From Acidobacteria bacterium UBA6911 (GTDB lineage Bacteria > Acidobacteriota > UBA6911), in the NCBI GenBank assembly GCA_002451015.1, contig DKBB01000184.1, forward strand, positions 2,044 to 11,115: 9,072 nt of DNA. The letters are read 5' to 3'. Every line of letters starts with the position of its first letter. Positions within the stretch are counted from its first letter, which is position 1. The translations under genes were made by a program, and so were the position numbers. This document shows positions 6,365 through 9,072 of the stretch, in pieces. The notes under the pieces were generated by a model. The model ran no database searches. It worked only from the letters and a program-made list of their open reading frames with translations, and was not told where the DNA came from.

Positions 6365-6390
6365 GATAACGTTAATGTTATCTATAACAT
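6365..6390. promoter_or_regulatory. Overlapping GTTA/TAAC dyads, candidate operator
   Basis: GATAAC (6365-6370) and GTTATC (6377-6382) form a dyad around GTTAAT. Overlapping it, ATGTTA (6375-6380) and TAACAT (6385-6390) form a second dyad around TCTA, and TAACGTTA (6367-6374) is a perfect 8-bp palindrome. The GTTA/TAAC core thus recurs in alternating orientation within 26 bp. The cluster lies 9 bp before the start of the 95-residue gene and 66 bp before the divergent gene at 6456. This suits a DNA-binding regulator acting on one or both; AT-rich promoter sequence alone could also produce part of the pattern. Confidence 0.4.
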
Positions 6391-6418
6391 ATCGTGGCCC
6401 AACCTCGGAATGATTTCC

Positions 6419-6447
6419 TTGATTTGAGGCGGCATTGAGGATATTGT
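6419..6447 (+). promoter_or_regulatory. Possible sigma-70 promoter for the PBP operon
   Basis: TTGATT (6419-6424) and TATTGT (6442-6447) match the -35 and -10 consensus at 4 of 6 positions each, with a 17-bp spacer. Transcription would begin about at 6453-6456, right at the ATG. That implies a leaderless message, which agrees with the lack of a ribosome binding site there but could equally mean that the match is accidental. Confidence 0.25.
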
Positions 6448-6455
6448 AAGAACCC

Positions 6456-7370
6456 ATGGACTGGTGCGAGCCGAGAGATATCAGAGATTGGTTGAATCGA
6501 TTCTTCTCCCTGCGAAGCCTGACGTTCATTCTGATTGTTCTGTTGCTTGCGGTTTTTGAATTCCGGTTTGACTGGATGGAAAAGGCTCTGGGTTCCTATC
6601 TGTCCACAACGAACCGACAGCGGCCCGAAACCGGGGATATCTGGGAGAAGGCCCATGAAAGGCAACAGGCCCTGGACTCTCTGGATGAAATCACGGTCGA
6701 CCGTGAAATTCTTCAGCGCAACGCAAGGAGTGCCGTCGATTTATCCGATATCATTTCGTATATTGCCGACAACCAGAGCGTCATGATATCTCCCGAACAT
6801 TTTCGTTCCCTGTATATAAGGCTGCCCCTCAGCATCGCTTCGCGGATAATTTCATCGAACGAGCTGCTGCAAATGCTGGGAGAGAAAGAGTGGGAACGCA
6901 CTTATTTCAGAAAATTCGGGAACCAGCTCAGCATCTACTTTATAAACCGTTCCAACCGTGTTTTGCGGGAGATCGTCGTTGAGGAAAGCACTCTAGTGCA
7001 GATTGAACGACGAAAGATAGTTTTTAATGGATCGCTTGAAGAATGGGGTGCATCTCCTGATAGAATATATACAACAGATCGTTTTTTTTCCGCTCTTGGC
7101 TCCCTTCCCAAGGATGTACAGGATGAAGTACTCGCCCAACCCGAAGCAATTCTCAATGCAGACGGCCGCCTTGTCCGAGTAGGATTTCCCCTCCAATTAC
7201 AGACAGCATGGGTGGATATCGGTTTCGAACTCGACGACGGCTCTCAACGACAAGTTATCGAGCTGCCGGCTCGTGAATGGGCTCTCTGGCGGCTGCACTC
7301 TGTTATGGAGAATGCAGTTTCGGAATTTGCGCCGATTAGTCCGAATCCGGAGGTGCAGACCGAACCATGA
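6456..7370 (+). CDS. Bitopic membrane protein of unknown function, coupled to a class A PBP
   Basis: The 304-residue product is not recognised. A short cytoplasmic N-terminus (residues 1-20, positively charged near SLRS) is followed by one transmembrane segment (about 21-36, LTFILIVLLLAVFEF). The remaining 265 residues are then predicted outside the cytoplasmic membrane. They hold a charged helical stretch (about 60-95), a mixed region around FRSLYIRLPLSIASRI, a strand-rich part (about 150-260), and a Pro/Glu-rich C-terminus. There is no signal-peptidase or lipobox site, and I see no enzymatic motif. The ATG at 6456 has no clear ribosome binding site; a possible promoter ends just before it. 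The stop overlaps the start of the PBP gene (ATGA), so the two are probably translated in a fixed ratio. Context suggests a role in peptidoglycan synthesis, for example as a PBP partner or regulator, but this is inference from position and topology. Confidence 0.75.
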   Translation: MDWCEPRDIRDWLNRFFSLRSLTFILIVLLLAVFEFRFDWMEKALGSYLSTTNRQRPETGDIWEKAHERQQALDSLDEITVDREILQRNARSAVDLSDIISYIADNQSVMISPEHFRSLYIRLPLSIASRIISSNELLQMLGEKEWERTYFRKFGNQLSIYFINRSNRVLREIVVEESTLVQIERRKIVFNGSLEEWGASPDRIYTTDRFFSALGSLPKDVQDEVLAQPEAILNADGRLVRVGFPLQLQTAWVDIGFELDDGSQRQVIELPAREWALWRLHSVMENAVSEFAPISPNPEVQTEP

Positions 7371-9072
7371 GCCGGCATAGCAAACTCATCCGACGTATTC
7401 GAATGGTTTTTTATACAATCCTCGGCCTGGCGGCGATTGCTGTTCTTGCAACCGTTGTCTTATTCTTCGCCCTGCTGGATGAAATACCCCGCGTCCCCGA
7501 TCCGCTAAGTCGCATAATCGAAAGGCCTCCTACTGAAATCTACGCCGCGACCGGGGAACGGGTCCTTGTTCTGGGCGGTCGTGAGGCTGTCCCCCTGAAC
7601 CGTATATCCCCACGGTTTATTGAGGCCGTCGTCGCTATCGAGGATCACCGCTTCTGGAGCCATCACGGAATCGACAAAATTCGCCTGACCAAAGCCTTTC
7701 TGGACGGATTATTGCCGCATAAAAGGATTCAAGGCACCTCCACGCTCACGCAACAGCTGGCCAAGAACTTGTTCTTCAGCCTGGACCGTTCACCCAAACG
7801 CAAATTCCTGGAAGCGCTTGTCGCATTCCAGATCGAATCGAAGTATTCAAAGGAGGATATTCTCCAGGCTTACATCAACAACACTTCTTTCGGTGTAAAC
7901 GCACTGGGGATCGAGCAAGCCTCCCGTTCTTTTTTCGGTAAACCGGCTTCTGATCTTACCCTGGCCGAAGCCTCTCTGCTGGCGGGACTGCCCCAATCGC
8001 CAAGTGCATACAATCCCTACCGGAATATGGACAGGGCGAAAAGACGCCAGAGCACCGTTCTGCAGCGCATGGTCGCCGTAGGCTATATTACCCGGCAGGA
8101 GGCGGATGAAGCCTTCCGCGTGAAGCTGGATTTACGACCGAGACGGGCTTCCGCGGGTGGCAGTTACTTCCTGGACAAGGTGATCCGGGACCTGGAAGAA
8201 CGATACGGTCCAGAAGTCGTTTATAACGGCGGTCTCCATGTAACCACGACCCTGGACCTGCAGCTTCAGCAATGGGCAGCCGAAGCCGTACAGAAAGGCG
8301 CTGCCCGGCTGGATAAGGAGATAGGGTTATCCCAAACGGATACGGATAATAGTGCGGCAGCCCCCCAGGCTGCTTTGGCTGCGGTAGACGTCAACTCGGG
8401 AGCGGTAAAAGCCGTCATCGGCGGCAGGGATTATTTCACAAGCGAATACAACCGAGCCATCCAGAACAACCGCCAACCCGGATCCGGATTTAAACCCTTT
8501 CTTTATTACACGGCTCTTGACGCCCTCGACATGACGCCGGCAACCGTTCTTGAGGATAAAAAAGTAACGATTCCCGTCATAGGAGCGCCAGATTGGACGC
8601 CCCATAATTTCGGTCTCGATCATCTGGGCCCGATGATCCTGAAGCGCGCCTTAATGGATTCCGTCAACTCCATCTCAGCGCAGCTTATTGAACAGTTGAA
8701 ACCGGGAAAGGTTGTCGATACCGCCCGGAAATGCGGTGTTGCAAGTTCTCTGAACGAAGTCTACTCGCTTGCACTGGGCACATCGGGAGTCAGTCCTCTC
8801 GAAATGGCCTCGGCTTTCAGTGTTTTTGCATCGGGAGGTGTGCGCCACGAACCATTCTGGATCTGGCGGGTTGAGGACGTTTACGGACGCGCCCTGGAAG
8901 AACATATAATTAGCGGAGAAAATACGCTGGATCCCGAAACGGTCTTTCAACTCGTCGACATGATGCGGGGAGTTGTCGATCAGGGAACAGCCCGGGTTAT
9001 CCGCAGCATGGGATTCGCCCTGCCCGCAGCCGGGAAAACCGGCACCACAAACGATTACATCGACGCATGGTT
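7367..9072 (+). CDS. Class A penicillin-binding protein (PBP1A-like transglycosylase/transpeptidase), 3' end cut
   Basis: A bifunctional cell-wall synthase that polymerises lipid II into glycan strands and cross-links them in the periplasm; 568 residues lie in the window. A transmembrane anchor spans about residues 13-37. The GT51 domain follows, with EDHRFWSHHGID (catalytic Glu92), QGTSTLTQQLAKNLF (122-136), a KRKFLE segment with Glu149, and YINNTSFG. Glu92 and Glu149 are 57 residues apart, as in known GT51 structures. The transpeptidase domain shows SGFK (Ser373 nucleophile, Lys376), SVN (432-434) and KTG (557-559). There is no UB2H-like insert between anchor and GT51, so it is closer to PBP1A (mrcA/ponA type) than PBP1B. 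The ATG overlaps the preceding stop by 4 bp, and GGAGG lies 13 nt upstream, rather far, consistent with translational coupling. The frame runs open off the window; the C-terminal end of the transpeptidase domain and any extension are not visible. Confidence 0.96.
   Translation, partial: MSRHSKLIRRIRMVFYTILGLAAIAVLATVVLFFALLDEIPRVPDPLSRIIERPPTEIYAATGERVLVLGGREAVPLNRISPRFIEAVVAIEDHRFWSHHGIDKIRLTKAFLDGLLPHKRIQGTSTLTQQLAKNLFFSLDRSPKRKFLEALVAFQIESKYSKEDILQAYINNTSFGVNALGIEQASRSFFGKPASDLTLAEASLLAGLPQSPSAYNPYRNMDRAKRRQSTVLQRMVAVGYITRQEADEAFRVKLDLRPRRASAGGSYFLDKVIRDLEERYGPEVVYNGGLHVTTTLDLQLQQWAAEAVQKGAARLDKEIGLSQTDTDNSAAAPQAALAAVDVNSGAVKAVIGGRDYFTSEYNRAIQNNRQPGSGFKPFLYYTALDALDMTPATVLEDKKVTIPVIGAPDWTPHNFGLDHLGPMILKRALMDSVNSISAQLIEQLKPGKVVDTARKCGVASSLNEVYSLALGTSGVSPLEMASAFSVFASGGVRHEPFWIWRVEDVYGRALEEHIISGENTLDPETVFQLVDMMRGVVDQGTARVIRSMGFALPAAGKTGTTNDYIDAW

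Noticed and set aside
1..9072. Mobile elements, CRISPR arrays, tRNA or rRNA genes, defence genes
   Set aside because: Looked for direct repeats, transposase or nuclease motifs and tRNA-like cloverleaf or T-loop sequence; none was found by reading.

Overview
The window is ordinary chromosomal bacterial DNA. No plasmid, phage, insertion sequence, CRISPR or RNA-gene signal was found. Gene content suggests a Gram-negative bacterium, possibly of the Desulfobacterota/deltaproteobacterial type: a Sir2 deacylase, a class A PBP with an unknown membrane-anchored partner, a GldA-type dehydrogenase, a YtxH protein, strong AGGAGG ribosome binding sites, and a GGGGCGAAC...GTTCGCCC intergenic hairpin repeat. 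That assignment rests on gene style and memory of similar genomes, not on a search. Both ends cut through genes.

Layout. (1) 2-499, plus: C-terminal part of a Sir2/CobB-type deacylase, converging on (2). (2) 590-2635, minus: an exported 681-residue metallophosphoesterase. A long two-stage hairpin (502-550) with a T-run on the minus strand fits its terminator. (3) 2636-3013: 378 bp without a gene, holding the metallophosphoesterase ribosome binding site, possibly a long leader, and a possible extended -10 promoter. (4) 3014-4925, minus: gldA (glycerol dehydrogenase family) followed by nth (endonuclease III), with a REP-like hairpin in the 46-bp gap. (5) 4926-4999: a 74-bp divergent promoter region with a near-perfect dyad. 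(6) 5000-5956, plus: a YtxH-domain protein and a TIGR00725/LOG-like (SLOG superfamily) protein. (7) 6069-6356, minus: an unrecognised 95-residue protein, separated by a control region with overlapping GTTA/TAAC dyads from (8) 6456-9072, plus: a bitopic membrane protein of unknown function, translationally coupled (ATGA overlap) to a class A penicillin-binding protein cut by the window end.

The units are mostly independent: protein/metabolite deacylation, an extracytoplasmic phosphoesterase, polyol oxidation plus base-excision repair, a small envelope/stress-type pair, and cell-wall synthesis. The best candidate for something undescribed is the 304-residue protein fused in translation to the class A PBP, which has the position and topology expected of a dedicated PBP partner. 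The other notable signals are regulatory: two dyads in divergent promoter regions, the REP-like hairpin, and the long leader of the phosphoesterase. I see no strong evidence for a new multi-gene system.
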